From positions 51,823 through 115,822 of the forward strand of contig NZ_BMWD01000030.1 of assembly GCF_014651055.1 (NCBI RefSeq): a stretch of DNA of 64,000 nt, read 5' to 3'. This DNA comes from Streptomyces fructofermentans (lineage in GTDB: Bacteria > Actinomycetota > Actinomycetes > Streptomycetales > Streptomycetaceae). Positions 8,971 through 16,956 of this stretch are shown here, piece after piece. The notes below the pieces were generated by a model. That model did not search any database. It was given only the letters and a program-made list of their open reading frames with translations, and was not told where the DNA came from. The position numbers and the translations under genes were made by a program. The stretch's first letter is position 1, and each line of letters begins with the position of its first letter.

Positions 8971-10086
8971 GTGTCGCACAACACGGTGCCTCGGAGCAGG
9001 GCCGGGGCCAGGACGAGGAACGGACCGGGCACGGCCGCACCCGAGGACGCCGGGGCGGACGCGCACGGAGCCGCGGGAACCGACCGGATCGGTCGGATCA
9101 GCCGGTTCGCGCGGTTCGGCAGGTCCCGACGGACGGCCGGGAGCGGGCGGCCGACGGGACGGATCTCCCCCCGCGTCCGCCTGCGGCGCGACCGCACCCT
9201 CCTGCTGATGACGCTGCCCGCGGTCCTGCTGGTCCTGCTCTTCAACTACGTCCCGGTCCTCGGCAACGTCGTGGCCTTCCAGGACTACGACCCCTACCTG
9301 AGCGACAACGGCTTCGTGGCGATGCTGCAGAGCCCCTGGGTGGGCTTCGAGCAGTTCGACCGGGTCCTCGCCGACCCCGAGTTCTGGCACGCCCTGCGCA
9401 ACACGCTCGTCCTGTTCCTGCTCCAGCTCGTCCTCTTCTTCCCGGTGCCCATCCTGCTCGCGCTGCTCATCAACAGCGTGCTCAGGCCGCGGGTGCGCGC
9501 GGTCGCCCAGGCGATCATGTACCTGCCCCACTTCTTCTCGTGGGTGCTCGTCGTGACCGTCTTCCAGCAGATCTTCGGCGGCGCCGGCGTCATCGCCCAG
9601 ACTCTGGCCGACCACGGGTACAGCGGCTTCGACGTCATGACCGACCCGGAGTTCTTCAAGTACCTGGTCACCGTGCAGGGCATCTGGAAGGACGCGGGAT
9701 GGGGCATCATCGTCTTCCTCGCCGCCCTCTCGTCGGTCTCCGACGACCTGTACGAGGCAGCCGCGATGGACGGGGCCGGACGCAGGCGCCGCATGTGGCA
9801 CATCACGCTGCCCGCGCTGCGCCCGGTGATCGCACTCCTCCTGGTGCTGCGGGTGGGCGACGCCCTCACGGTCGGCTTCGAGCAACTGCTGCTCCAGAGG
9901 CAGGCGGTGGGCCCCGAAGCCTCCGAGGTCCTCGACACCTACGTGTGGTGGAACGGCATCCGCAACCAGGACTTCGGCTACGCGGCCGCCGCCGGCCTGA
10001 TCAAGGGCATCGTCGGCCTGACCCTCGTCCTGCTGGCCAACAAGGTCGCCCATCTCATGGGCGAGCAGGGGGTGTACAAGAAGTGA
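8971..10086 (+). CDS. sugar ABC transporter permease, LplB type
   Basis: 371 residues from GTG at 8971, preceded by GGCAGGGAG. The first ~75 residues are basic, Gly/Arg-rich and unlike the family; membrane segments begin at LLLMTLPAVLLVLLFNYVPV. The core matches CUT1 permeases of the LplB/YteP group, and the cytoplasmic loop EAAAMDGAGRRRRMWHITLP is the EAA motif that docks the ATPase. It starts 26 bases after the binding protein and its stop overlaps the next gene's GTG, so it is translationally coupled. Confidence 0.9.
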   Translation: MSHNTVPRSRAGARTRNGPGTAAPEDAGADAHGAAGTDRIGRISRFARFGRSRRTAGSGRPTGRISPRVRLRRDRTLLLMTLPAVLLVLLFNYVPVLGNVVAFQDYDPYLSDNGFVAMLQSPWVGFEQFDRVLADPEFWHALRNTLVLFLLQLVLFFPVPILLALLINSVLRPRVRAVAQAIMYLPHFFSWVLVVTVFQQIFGGAGVIAQTLADHGYSGFDVMTDPEFFKYLVTVQGIWKDAGWGIIVFLAALSSVSDDLYEAAAMDGAGRRRRMWHITLPALRPVIALLLVLRVGDALTVGFEQLLLQRQAVGPEASEVLDTYVWWNGIRNQDFGYAAAAGLIKGIVGLTLVLLANKVAHLMGEQGVYKK

Positions 10087-11039
10087 CCGAAGTGATCGGC
10101 AGGCCACCGGCGGGGCGGAGGGGGCCCGTGCGCGGGCCCGGCCGCCGGGCCGCACCCGTGCGCCCGGCCTGGGAGGAGGAGCCGAGCCGGGTCGGCCTCG
10201 TGTCCAAGGCGCTGGTCCTCGGCCTCGCCGGATTCGCGATCCTCTTCCCGCTGTGGATCGTGGTGGTCACCAGCCTCCAGTCGAAGCGGACCATCGACGA
10301 GGTGGGCGGCCTGGTGGTGGTCCCCGAGGGCATCACCTTCGTCGCCTACCAGGAACTGCTCGGCGGCGGCCAGGTGCAGCGCGCGGCACTGGTCAGCCTC
10401 GGCGTCACCCTTGCCGGCACCGTGTTCAGCATGGCCGTCTCGGTGCTCTGCGCGTACGGCCTCTCGCGGCGGGGCTCGCTCGGCCACCGCTGGATCCTGA
10501 TGACCCTGCTCGCCACGATGTTCTTCGGCGCGGGCCTGATCCCGACGTACCTGCTGGTGCAGGCGCTCGGGCTCACCGACACGTATCTCGCGCTGATCCT
10601 GCCCAGTGCCGTGAGCGTCTTCAACGTCCTGGTGCTGCGCTCGTTCTTCATGGGCATCTCGCCCGAACTCGTCGACAGCGCGCGGATCGACGGGGCCGGC
10701 GACTGGCGCATCCTGTGGCAGATCGTGATGCCGCTGTCCCGGGCGGTCCTCGCGGTGATCTCGCTCTTCTACGCGGTGGGCTACTGGAGCGCCTGGTTCA
10801 ACGCCTCCATCTACCTCACGGACCAGGACATGATGCCGCTGCAGAACGTCATGATCCAGCTCGTGCAGAAGCAGGAGCGGCCGGTCGGACTCGCCACCCA
10901 GATCAACACCGGCCAACTGTCGCCGCTCGCCGTCCAGATGGCCGTGATGGTGCTGGCCCTGGTGCCGGTCGCGGTCCTGTCGCCGTTCGTCCAGAGGCAC
11001 TTCAAGAAGGGCATGCTGACCGGCGCGGTCAAGGGCTGA
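10083..11039 (+). CDS. carbohydrate ABC transporter permease, second subunit
   Basis: 318 residues from GTG at 10083, overlapping the previous stop by 4 bases. After a basic N-terminus of ~40 residues there are six hydrophobic segments, with the EAA-type loop VDSARIDGAGDWRILWQIVM. It matches CUT1 permeases of the YtcP/AraQ type. No ATPase gene follows anywhere in the island; Streptomyces CUT1 importers commonly share the ATPase MsiK encoded elsewhere, which is the likely arrangement here. Confidence 0.9.
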   Translation: MTEVIGRPPAGRRGPVRGPGRRAAPVRPAWEEEPSRVGLVSKALVLGLAGFAILFPLWIVVVTSLQSKRTIDEVGGLVVVPEGITFVAYQELLGGGQVQRAALVSLGVTLAGTVFSMAVSVLCAYGLSRRGSLGHRWILMTLLATMFFGAGLIPTYLLVQALGLTDTYLALILPSAVSVFNVLVLRSFFMGISPELVDSARIDGAGDWRILWQIVMPLSRAVLAVISLFYAVGYWSAWFNASIYLTDQDMMPLQNVMIQLVQKQERPVGLATQINTGQLSPLAVQMAVMVLALVPVAVLSPFVQRHFKKGMLTGAVKG

Positions 11040-11344
11040 CGCACGGCCGTCCGTACCCGGCCGCCGGCCCTCCTCGCGCCCTGCGACTCCGTCACGGCCG
11101 GTCCGCTCCTGACCGCCGGCCGGCCGTGGCGGTCCCACCGCACGGACCTCCCGCACGGACCTCCCGCACAGCGCCACCGCGAAGCCCGTCACGTGAGCCG
11201 CACCGCACGGCACGGCACCGAGGCGCCACCGCAGCCCCATCGGGCGGGCCGCGGCGCACGGCGGCGCCACCGGGCCCCATCCCGTCCGCCAGTCCGCCCG
11301 GTCCACCCCGTCCATCCGATCCGCACGAGCCTCCGAGGAGTGTC

Positions 11345-11548
11345 ATGCGCACGTGTTGCCCGAGCGGGCGAGCGGTCGTCACCGCCATCGCCGCGAGTAG
11401 CGCGGCGGTCGCGGCGTCCGCCCGCCCGGCCGCCCGCACCCCGGCCGCGGGCACCCCGGCCGCCCGCACCCCGGTAGTGACGGCCCCGACCGCGCCCGCC
11501 CACCGGTGGCGCGACGGGCGCGGCCTCGCGTACGGGGAGCCCGTCTGA
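11345..11548 (+). CDS. possible small exported protein or gene remnant
   Basis: 67 codons. A good Shine-Dalgarno (GAGGAG near 11335) precedes ATG at 11345. The protein opens like a signal peptide (MRTCCPSGRAVVTAIAASSA), passes through an Ala/Pro/Thr repeat, and ends abruptly at GLAYGEPV. Its stop overlaps the GH42 start as ATGA. The pattern looks like the export signal of a larger secreted protein whose body was deleted, kept as a translational coupler for GH42, but it could also be a real micro-protein. The preceding 11040-11344 holds no gene I can support. Confidence 0.35.
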   Translation: MRTCCPSGRAVVTAIAASSAAVAASARPAARTPAAGTPAARTPVVTAPTAPAHRWRDGRGLAYGEPV

Positions 11549-13512
11549 TGCCCGGGCTCGGTGACGCGACCCGCGGCCGGATCCTCTTCGGCGGCGACCA
11601 CAACCCCGAGCAGTGGCCCGAGGAGACCTGGCACGAGGACGTGCGCCTGATGAAGGAGGCGGGCGTCAACTCGGTCACCCTCGGGGTCTTCTCCTGGGCG
11701 AGGCTCGAACCCCGCCCGGGTGCACGCGAGTTCGGCTGGCTGGACCGGCTGCTCGACCTGATGCACGACAACGGCGTCGGCGTCGTCCTGGCCACCCCCA
11801 CCGCCTCGCCGCCCCCGTGGATGGGCCAGCTCCATCCCGACACCCTGCCCCGCGACGAGGACGGCCGCACCGAGGGGTGGGGCGGCCGCCAGCACTTCTC
11901 GCACTCCAGTGCCACCTACCGCCGGTTCGCGGCCGCCATCACCGAGGACCTGGCCGCCCGCTACGGGGGCCATCCCGCCCTGGCCATGTGGCACATCAAC
12001 AACGAGTACTGCACCCACGACTGGGGCGACGAGGCCGCCGCCACCTTCCGCCGCTGGCTCCGCGACCGGTACGGCACCCTGGAGGCGCTCAACACCGCCT
12101 GGGGAACGGCCTTCTGGAGCCAGGGATACGGCGACTGGCAGGAGGTGCTGCCGCCGCGCCGCGTCCACCACCGGAAGAACCCCGCGCAGGTACTGGACTT
12201 CAGGCGCTACACCTCCGACATGCTGCTGGAGTGCTACACCGCCGAGCGCGACATAGTGCGACGGCACACCCCGCACATCCCGGTGACCACCAACTTCATG
12301 CCGATGTGGGCCGGTCAGGACGGCTGGAAGTGGGCCGCGGAGGAGGACGTCGTCTCCGTCGACGTCTACCCGGACCCGCGCGACCCGTTCGGAGCGCAGG
12401 AGGGCGCCCTCGTCCACGACCTGACGCGCTCCCAGGCCCGCGGGCCGTGGATGCTGATGGAGCAGGCCGCGGGGGCTGTCGACTGGCGAGACGTCAACCG
12501 CCCCAAGCCGCGCGGCCTCAACCGGCTCTGGTCCCTCCAGGCCGTCGCGCGCGGAGCCGACGCCGTCTGCTACTTCCAGTGGCGCCAGTCCCGGCAGGGC
12601 GCCGAGAAGTTCCACTCCGGCATGCTCGGCCACGCGGGCGAGCACGGCCGGACGTTCCGGGAGGTCGTACGGATCGGCGCCGACCTCGCCCGGATCGGAC
12701 CCGAGGCGGCGGGCACGCACGCGAGCGCGGAGGTCGCGATCCTCCACGAGTGGAACGCGTGGTGGGCGGGCGCCCAGGAGGGCCGGCCCTCGTCCGAGGT
12801 CGACCCCGCCCGGATCGTACGGGCCTGGCACCGGGCGCTGTGGGAGGCCCACGTCACCACCGACTTCGCGCACCCGGAGCACGACCTGGCCGGCTACCGG
12901 CTCGTCGTCGTGCCGCAGCTCCACCTGCTCACGGACGCCGCGATCGACAACCTCGTCGCGTACGTGCGCGCGGGCGGCACCCTCGTCTGCGGCTTCCTGA
13001 CCGGGGTCGCCGACGAGGACGACCGGGTGCGGCCCGGCGGCATGGACGAGCGGCTGCGGGAGCTGTTCGGCATCCGGGTGCTGCACGAGTGGTGGCCGCT
13101 CGACCCGGGGGAGGTGGTCGACTGCGACGGCTTCCGGGGCACGCTCTGGTCCGAGGAGATCGAGGCCGGGGACGGGATCGCCGAGGCCCGCTACCGGGGC
13201 GGTGAACTCGACGGACACCCCGCCGTGCTGCGCAGGGGCCGCGCCCGGTACGTCACCACGCTGCCCGAGCCCGCGGCGCTGCGCGACCTGCTGGCGCGGG
13301 CGGCGGCGGAGGCCGGGGCGCGCCCCGTGCTCGACGGACTGCCCGCACGGGTCGAGGCCGTACGCCGGGGGCACCTGCTCTTCGTCCTCAACCACGGCCG
13401 CGGGACGGTCACCGTCGAGGTGCCGGGAGCGCACCGCGACCTGCTCACCGGACGTCGGGTCGTGGACACGGTCGAGCTGGAGCGCCACGGAGTGGCGGTG
13501 CTCGCCCCATGA
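11548..13512 (+). CDS. glycoside hydrolase family 42 beta-galactosidase
   Basis: 654 residues, normal for GH42, which cleaves terminal beta-galactosides. Hallmarks: the N-terminal GGDHNPEQWPEETW, the acid/base Glu153 in WHINNEYCTH and the nucleophile Glu305 in WMLMEQAAGA. An A-type barrel is followed by a trimerisation-like domain (AILHEWNAWWA onward) and a small C-terminal beta domain. No signal peptide, so intracellular. ATG at 11548 overlaps the stop of the small upstream frame, and its own stop overlaps the next start. In this operon it would remove galactose from imported side chains. Confidence 0.93.
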   Translation: MPGLGDATRGRILFGGDHNPEQWPEETWHEDVRLMKEAGVNSVTLGVFSWARLEPRPGAREFGWLDRLLDLMHDNGVGVVLATPTASPPPWMGQLHPDTLPRDEDGRTEGWGGRQHFSHSSATYRRFAAAITEDLAARYGGHPALAMWHINNEYCTHDWGDEAAATFRRWLRDRYGTLEALNTAWGTAFWSQGYGDWQEVLPPRRVHHRKNPAQVLDFRRYTSDMLLECYTAERDIVRRHTPHIPVTTNFMPMWAGQDGWKWAAEEDVVSVDVYPDPRDPFGAQEGALVHDLTRSQARGPWMLMEQAAGAVDWRDVNRPKPRGLNRLWSLQAVARGADAVCYFQWRQSRQGAEKFHSGMLGHAGEHGRTFREVVRIGADLARIGPEAAGTHASAEVAILHEWNAWWAGAQEGRPSSEVDPARIVRAWHRALWEAHVTTDFAHPEHDLAGYRLVVVPQLHLLTDAAIDNLVAYVRAGGTLVCGFLTGVADEDDRVRPGGMDERLRELFGIRVLHEWWPLDPGEVVDCDGFRGTLWSEEIEAGDGIAEARYRGGELDGHPAVLRRGRARYVTTLPEPAALRDLLARAAAEAGARPVLDGLPARVEAVRRGHLLFVLNHGRGTVTVEVPGAHRDLLTGRRVVDTVELERHGVAVLAP

Positions 13513-16088
13513 GTGCCGCGCACCCCGGCGACCGCCCGGCCCCGACGGGCCACCCCGCCGAACCGGACCCCGCGAGCCCGGCGCCCCCCGGGGGTCCCGA
13601 GCGCCCCGAGGGCGAGGGCGTCCCGGACCGCGGGACGTGGGAGCCCCGCCCGGCCGCCCGCTGGGAGGACGCGTTCCTGAGCGGCAACGGACGGCACGGC
13701 GTCCTCGTGTTCGGCGACCCGGACGACGACCGGGTCGTCGTGACCCACCACAGCCTGGTGCGCCCCAACGGGAGCGAGCACGCCCGGCCCCCGGAGCTCG
13801 CGGAACGGCTCGCCGCGCTCCAGGACCGCCTGCTCGCGGGCGAGGCGCACGCCGCCGAGGACTTCACGGACGGCCGCCCCCTCCAGTGGGTGCAGCCCTT
13901 CCACCCCGCCTTCCAGGTGCGCTCCCGCAGGCCCCCGGGCCCGGTCGGGCGCTACCGGCGCACCGTCGACTTCACCACGGGTGTCGTGGAGTGGGTCTGC
14001 GGCGAGCGGCACAGCAGGGTGTTCGTGTCACGGGCGGACGACATGGTCGTCCAGTACGTCACGGGACCGGACCTCGGCTTCGACCTCCTCCTCGATCCGC
14101 GGCTGCCGGGCGCCCCCGGAGGGCTGCGGGTCGGCCGGGGCACGGTCCTCACCGCGGACGGCGCCCTGCTCTGGCTCCGCGTCGGGTACCCGGACAGCGA
14201 CCGCGCGTACACCGGGACGACCCTCGCCGTGGTCACGGGCGGCCGGACGACCCCGGGCCTGCCCGGTCTGCGGGTGGAGGGGGCCGACTCCGTCCTGCTG
14301 CTGACCCGGGTCCGGCGCCACACGGGGGAGCTGGACGTGGTGGCGGAGGCCCGCGCCCTGCGCGCGAGCCTGACGGGACCGGGGCCGGGACCGGGTCCGG
14401 CACCCGGTCCGGGAGCGGCCGGCCACGAGACCGGCCACGAGGCTGTCGGCCGTGGGACCGCCGTGCAGGAGGCTGCCGGGCACGGGACCGCCGGGCACGC
14501 GACCGCCGGGCAGGAGGCTGCCGGACCGGACGACCGGGACGTGCCCGCCCCGGTGCCGGGACCCGCGCCCGGCGGGGTGCCGGGACCCGCGCCCGGGGAG
14601 GTGCCGGGGCCCGCGCCCGGGGAGGTGCCGGGGCCCGCGCCCGGGGAGGTGCCGACGGAGGCGCTGCACGCCCGGCTCCTCGACCGCCATCTGCTCCTCC
14701 ACCGACCCGCGTACGGGCGGGTGGCCCTGACCCTCGCCGCCGACGAGGCCGAACGCGCGCTCCCCGGTTCGGTGCTGCTCGGGCGCCCCCGCAGCCCCGC
14801 GCTCCTGGAACGGCTCTTCGCCGCCGGGCGCTACCACCTGCTGTCGGCCGCCGGGGCACTGCCGCCGAGGCTAACGGGACTGTGGACGGGGGACTGGGAC
14901 ACCGCGTGGTCGGGCGCGTTCACCACGGACGCCAACCTCAACCTGCAGACCGCGTCGGCCGTCGCGGGGGCACTGCCCGAGGTCGTCGAAGCCCAAGCCG
15001 CTCTCGTACACGGCCAGTTGGAGCACTGGCGGGAGAACGCCCGGGCCGTGTTCGGCGCCCGCGGCGTGGTCGCCCCGGCGCACACGGACGGCGAGTCCGG
15101 GTACACGTACCACTTCAGCCGCGAGTACCCCCTGCACCTGTGGACGGCCGGGGCCGACTGGCTGCTCAAGCCGCTCGTCGACCACGACGAGGCCCGCGGT
15201 GAACACGACCCCCGCCTGACGTCCGCCCTCGCCGAAGTGGCCGCCTTCTACGAGGACTTCCTCACCCGGACCGACGAGCACGGCCAGGTCGTCGTCGTCC
15301 CCTCCTACTCGCCCGAGAACGCCCCCGCGAACGCCGGCCGGGGCGCGCTCGACGCCGCCATGGACCTGTCGGCGGCACGGCACGCCCTGTGCACGGCCGC
15401 CGCCCGCCGCCCCGGACCCGACGCGGACCGCTGGCTGGCCCTCGCGGGGCGGCTGCCCCCGCACCGCGTCAACGGCGACGGGGCGCTGGCCGAGTGGGCG
15501 TGGCCCGGTCTCGACGACACGTACGAGCACCGGCACCTCAGCCACCTGTACGGGGTGTGGCCGCTCGACGAGATCACGCCGTACGACACCCCGTACCTCG
15601 CGGCCGCCGCCCACCGCGCGCTCGAACTCCGCGGCTCCGAGAACGACTCCGCGCACGGCCACCTCCACCACGCCCTCGTCGCGGCCCGACTGCGCGACGG
15701 CGAACGGGTCGCGCACGCGCTCGGCCGGGTGCTGGGGGGCGACTTCTTCCACGACTCACTGATGAGCGCGCACTACCCGGGCCGCGACGTCTACAACGCG
15801 GACGCGGCACACGCCCTCCCGGCCGTCGTGATCGAGACGCTGATCCAGTCCACGCCGGACCGGCTGGTCCTGCTGCCCGCGCTGCCCGCCCGGTTTCCAG
15901 CGGGCGAACTGCGGGGCGTACGGACCCGGTTCGGCGCCGACGTCGACCTGCGCTGGAGCCGGCGCGGGGCCCGTGCGGCGATTCGGCCCGGCCGGACCTG
16001 CCGTGTCGACCTCAGGACCTCCTCCGGAGCGCGACCGCTCGACCTGCGTGCCGGAGAGGAGCACGTCCTCACCCTGGGGACGCGCTGA
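13509..16088 (+). CDS. GH95-type alpha-L-fucosidase (divergent)
   Basis: 859 residues, longer than most GH95 enzymes (about 700-800) because of a Gly/Pro/Ala-rich insertion near residues 290-380. Similarity is clearest in the alpha/alpha barrel: the WTGDWDTAWSGAF and NLNLQ region, HRHLSHLYGVWP, and a C-terminal VLLPALPARFPAGELRGV. The N-terminal RWEDAFLSGNGRHGVLVFG is also family-like. GH95 enzymes remove alpha-1,2-L-fucose or L-galactose, including from xyloglucan. Spacing around the catalytic Glu region looks divergent, so specificity is uncertain. No signal peptide. Its ATG overlaps the GH42 stop (ATGA). Confidence 0.82.
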   Translation: MSAAHPGDRPAPTGHPAEPDPASPAPPGGPERPEGEGVPDRGTWEPRPAARWEDAFLSGNGRHGVLVFGDPDDDRVVVTHHSLVRPNGSEHARPPELAERLAALQDRLLAGEAHAAEDFTDGRPLQWVQPFHPAFQVRSRRPPGPVGRYRRTVDFTTGVVEWVCGERHSRVFVSRADDMVVQYVTGPDLGFDLLLDPRLPGAPGGLRVGRGTVLTADGALLWLRVGYPDSDRAYTGTTLAVVTGGRTTPGLPGLRVEGADSVLLLTRVRRHTGELDVVAEARALRASLTGPGPGPGPAPGPGAAGHETGHEAVGRGTAVQEAAGHGTAGHATAGQEAAGPDDRDVPAPVPGPAPGGVPGPAPGEVPGPAPGEVPGPAPGEVPTEALHARLLDRHLLLHRPAYGRVALTLAADEAERALPGSVLLGRPRSPALLERLFAAGRYHLLSAAGALPPRLTGLWTGDWDTAWSGAFTTDANLNLQTASAVAGALPEVVEAQAALVHGQLEHWRENARAVFGARGVVAPAHTDGESGYTYHFSREYPLHLWTAGADWLLKPLVDHDEARGEHDPRLTSALAEVAAFYEDFLTRTDEHGQVVVVPSYSPENAPANAGRGALDAAMDLSAARHALCTAAARRPGPDADRWLALAGRLPPHRVNGDGALAEWAWPGLDDTYEHRHLSHLYGVWPLDEITPYDTPYLAAAAHRALELRGSENDSAHGHLHHALVAARLRDGERVAHALGRVLGGDFFHDSLMSAHYPGRDVYNADAAHALPAVVIETLIQSTPDRLVLLPALPARFPAGELRGVRTRFGADVDLRWSRRGARAAIRPGRTCRVDLRTSSGARPLDLRAGEEHVLTLGTR
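14568..14654 (+). repeat. 24-bp tandem repeat inside the GH95 gene
   Basis: Three full 24-bp units plus a partial fourth, starting at 14568, 14592, 14616 and 14640 (unit begins CCCGGGGAGGTGCCGGGG). They encode PGPAPGEV repeats in a flexible linker. The exact period suggests slippage expansion without loss of frame. Confidence 0.85.
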
Positions 16089-16125
16089 CCCCGTCCGACC
16101 TCCCCCCACCCATGGAAGGGACACC

Positions 16126-16839
16126 ATGGCAACACGCACGCCGAACAGGATCACCCGGGCCCTGCTGGGCCCGGCGCTCGCGCTCGGCGCGGTCGTCGGC
16201 CTCTCCCCGGCCCCCGCCCATGCCGCCGTCTGGAGCTCCTGCGACCAGTGGGGCAACACCGCCCTGAACGGCTACACGCTCTACAACAACATCTGGGGCT
16301 CCGGCGCCGGCAGCCAGTGCGTCTGGGCCAACTCCGGTACCAACTGGGGCGTCTGGGCCAACCACCCCAACACCGGCGGCATCAAGTCGTACCCCAACTC
16401 CAAGAAGGTGATCAACAGGACGATCACCTCGCTCGGCTCGCTCTCCAGCAGCTACAGCGTCACGGTCCCGTCGTCCGGCGCGTACAACACCTCGTACGAC
16501 ATCTGGGACACCGACTACGACTACGAGATCATGCTCTGGGTCAACCACAACGGTGCCGTCGGCCCGCTCGGCTCCTCGCAGGGCAACGTCAGCCTGGGCG
16601 GCCACACCTGGACCGTCCACAAGGGCAGCAACGGCGCCAACGAGGTCTTCTCGTTCCTGCGCACCTCCGACTCCAGCTCCGGCACGGTGAACATCCTGCC
16701 CATCCTGAGGTGGATCAAGGACACCAAGGGCTGGTTCGGCAACGAGACCATCGGCGACGTCCAGTTCGGGTACGAGATCACCTCGTCGTCCGGCGGCCTG
16801 GACTTCCGCACCGACAACCTGACGGTCAGCAGCAGTTGA
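16126..16839 (+). CDS. secreted GH12 endoglucanase / xyloglucanase
   Basis: 237 residues from ATG at 16126 with GGAAGGG directly upstream. A Sec signal peptide (RALLGPALALGAVVGLSPAPAHA) is cut near residue 33, leaving one compact GH12 jelly-roll with no carbohydrate-binding module. Nucleophile Glu134 lies in YDYEIMLWVN and acid/base Glu217 in FGYEITSSSG. GH12 enzymes cleave internal beta-1,4-glucosidic bonds of cellulose, mixed-linkage glucan or xyloglucan. It is the only enzyme of the island with an export signal, so it would make the oligosaccharides that the transporter imports. It follows GH95 by 37 bases and is the last gene of the operon. Confidence 0.92.
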   Translation: MATRTPNRITRALLGPALALGAVVGLSPAPAHAAVWSSCDQWGNTALNGYTLYNNIWGSGAGSQCVWANSGTNWGVWANHPNTGGIKSYPNSKKVINRTITSLGSLSSSYSVTVPSSGAYNTSYDIWDTDYDYEIMLWVNHNGAVGPLGSSQGNVSLGGHTWTVHKGSNGANEVFSFLRTSDSSSGTVNILPILRWIKDTKGWFGNETIGDVQFGYEITSSSGGLDFRTDNLTVSSS

Positions 16840-16847
16840 GCCCGCAC

Positions 16848-16885
16848 GGCCGCCGGTGCCGGTCCACGCGCCGGCACCGGCGGCC
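16848..16885. terminator. bidirectional terminator between GH12 and GH31
   Basis: Perfect 15-bp GC stem (16848-16862 with 16871-16885) with an 8-base loop, 8 bases after the GH12 stop codon and about 70 bases from the GH31 stop on the other strand. Confidence 0.75.
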
Positions 16886-16956
16886 CGGCGCACCCCGGGT
16901 CCCCGGCTGTCCGGCGGCCGGGAAACCGGGGTGCCCCCGGCGGCGGAGCCGTCGGG

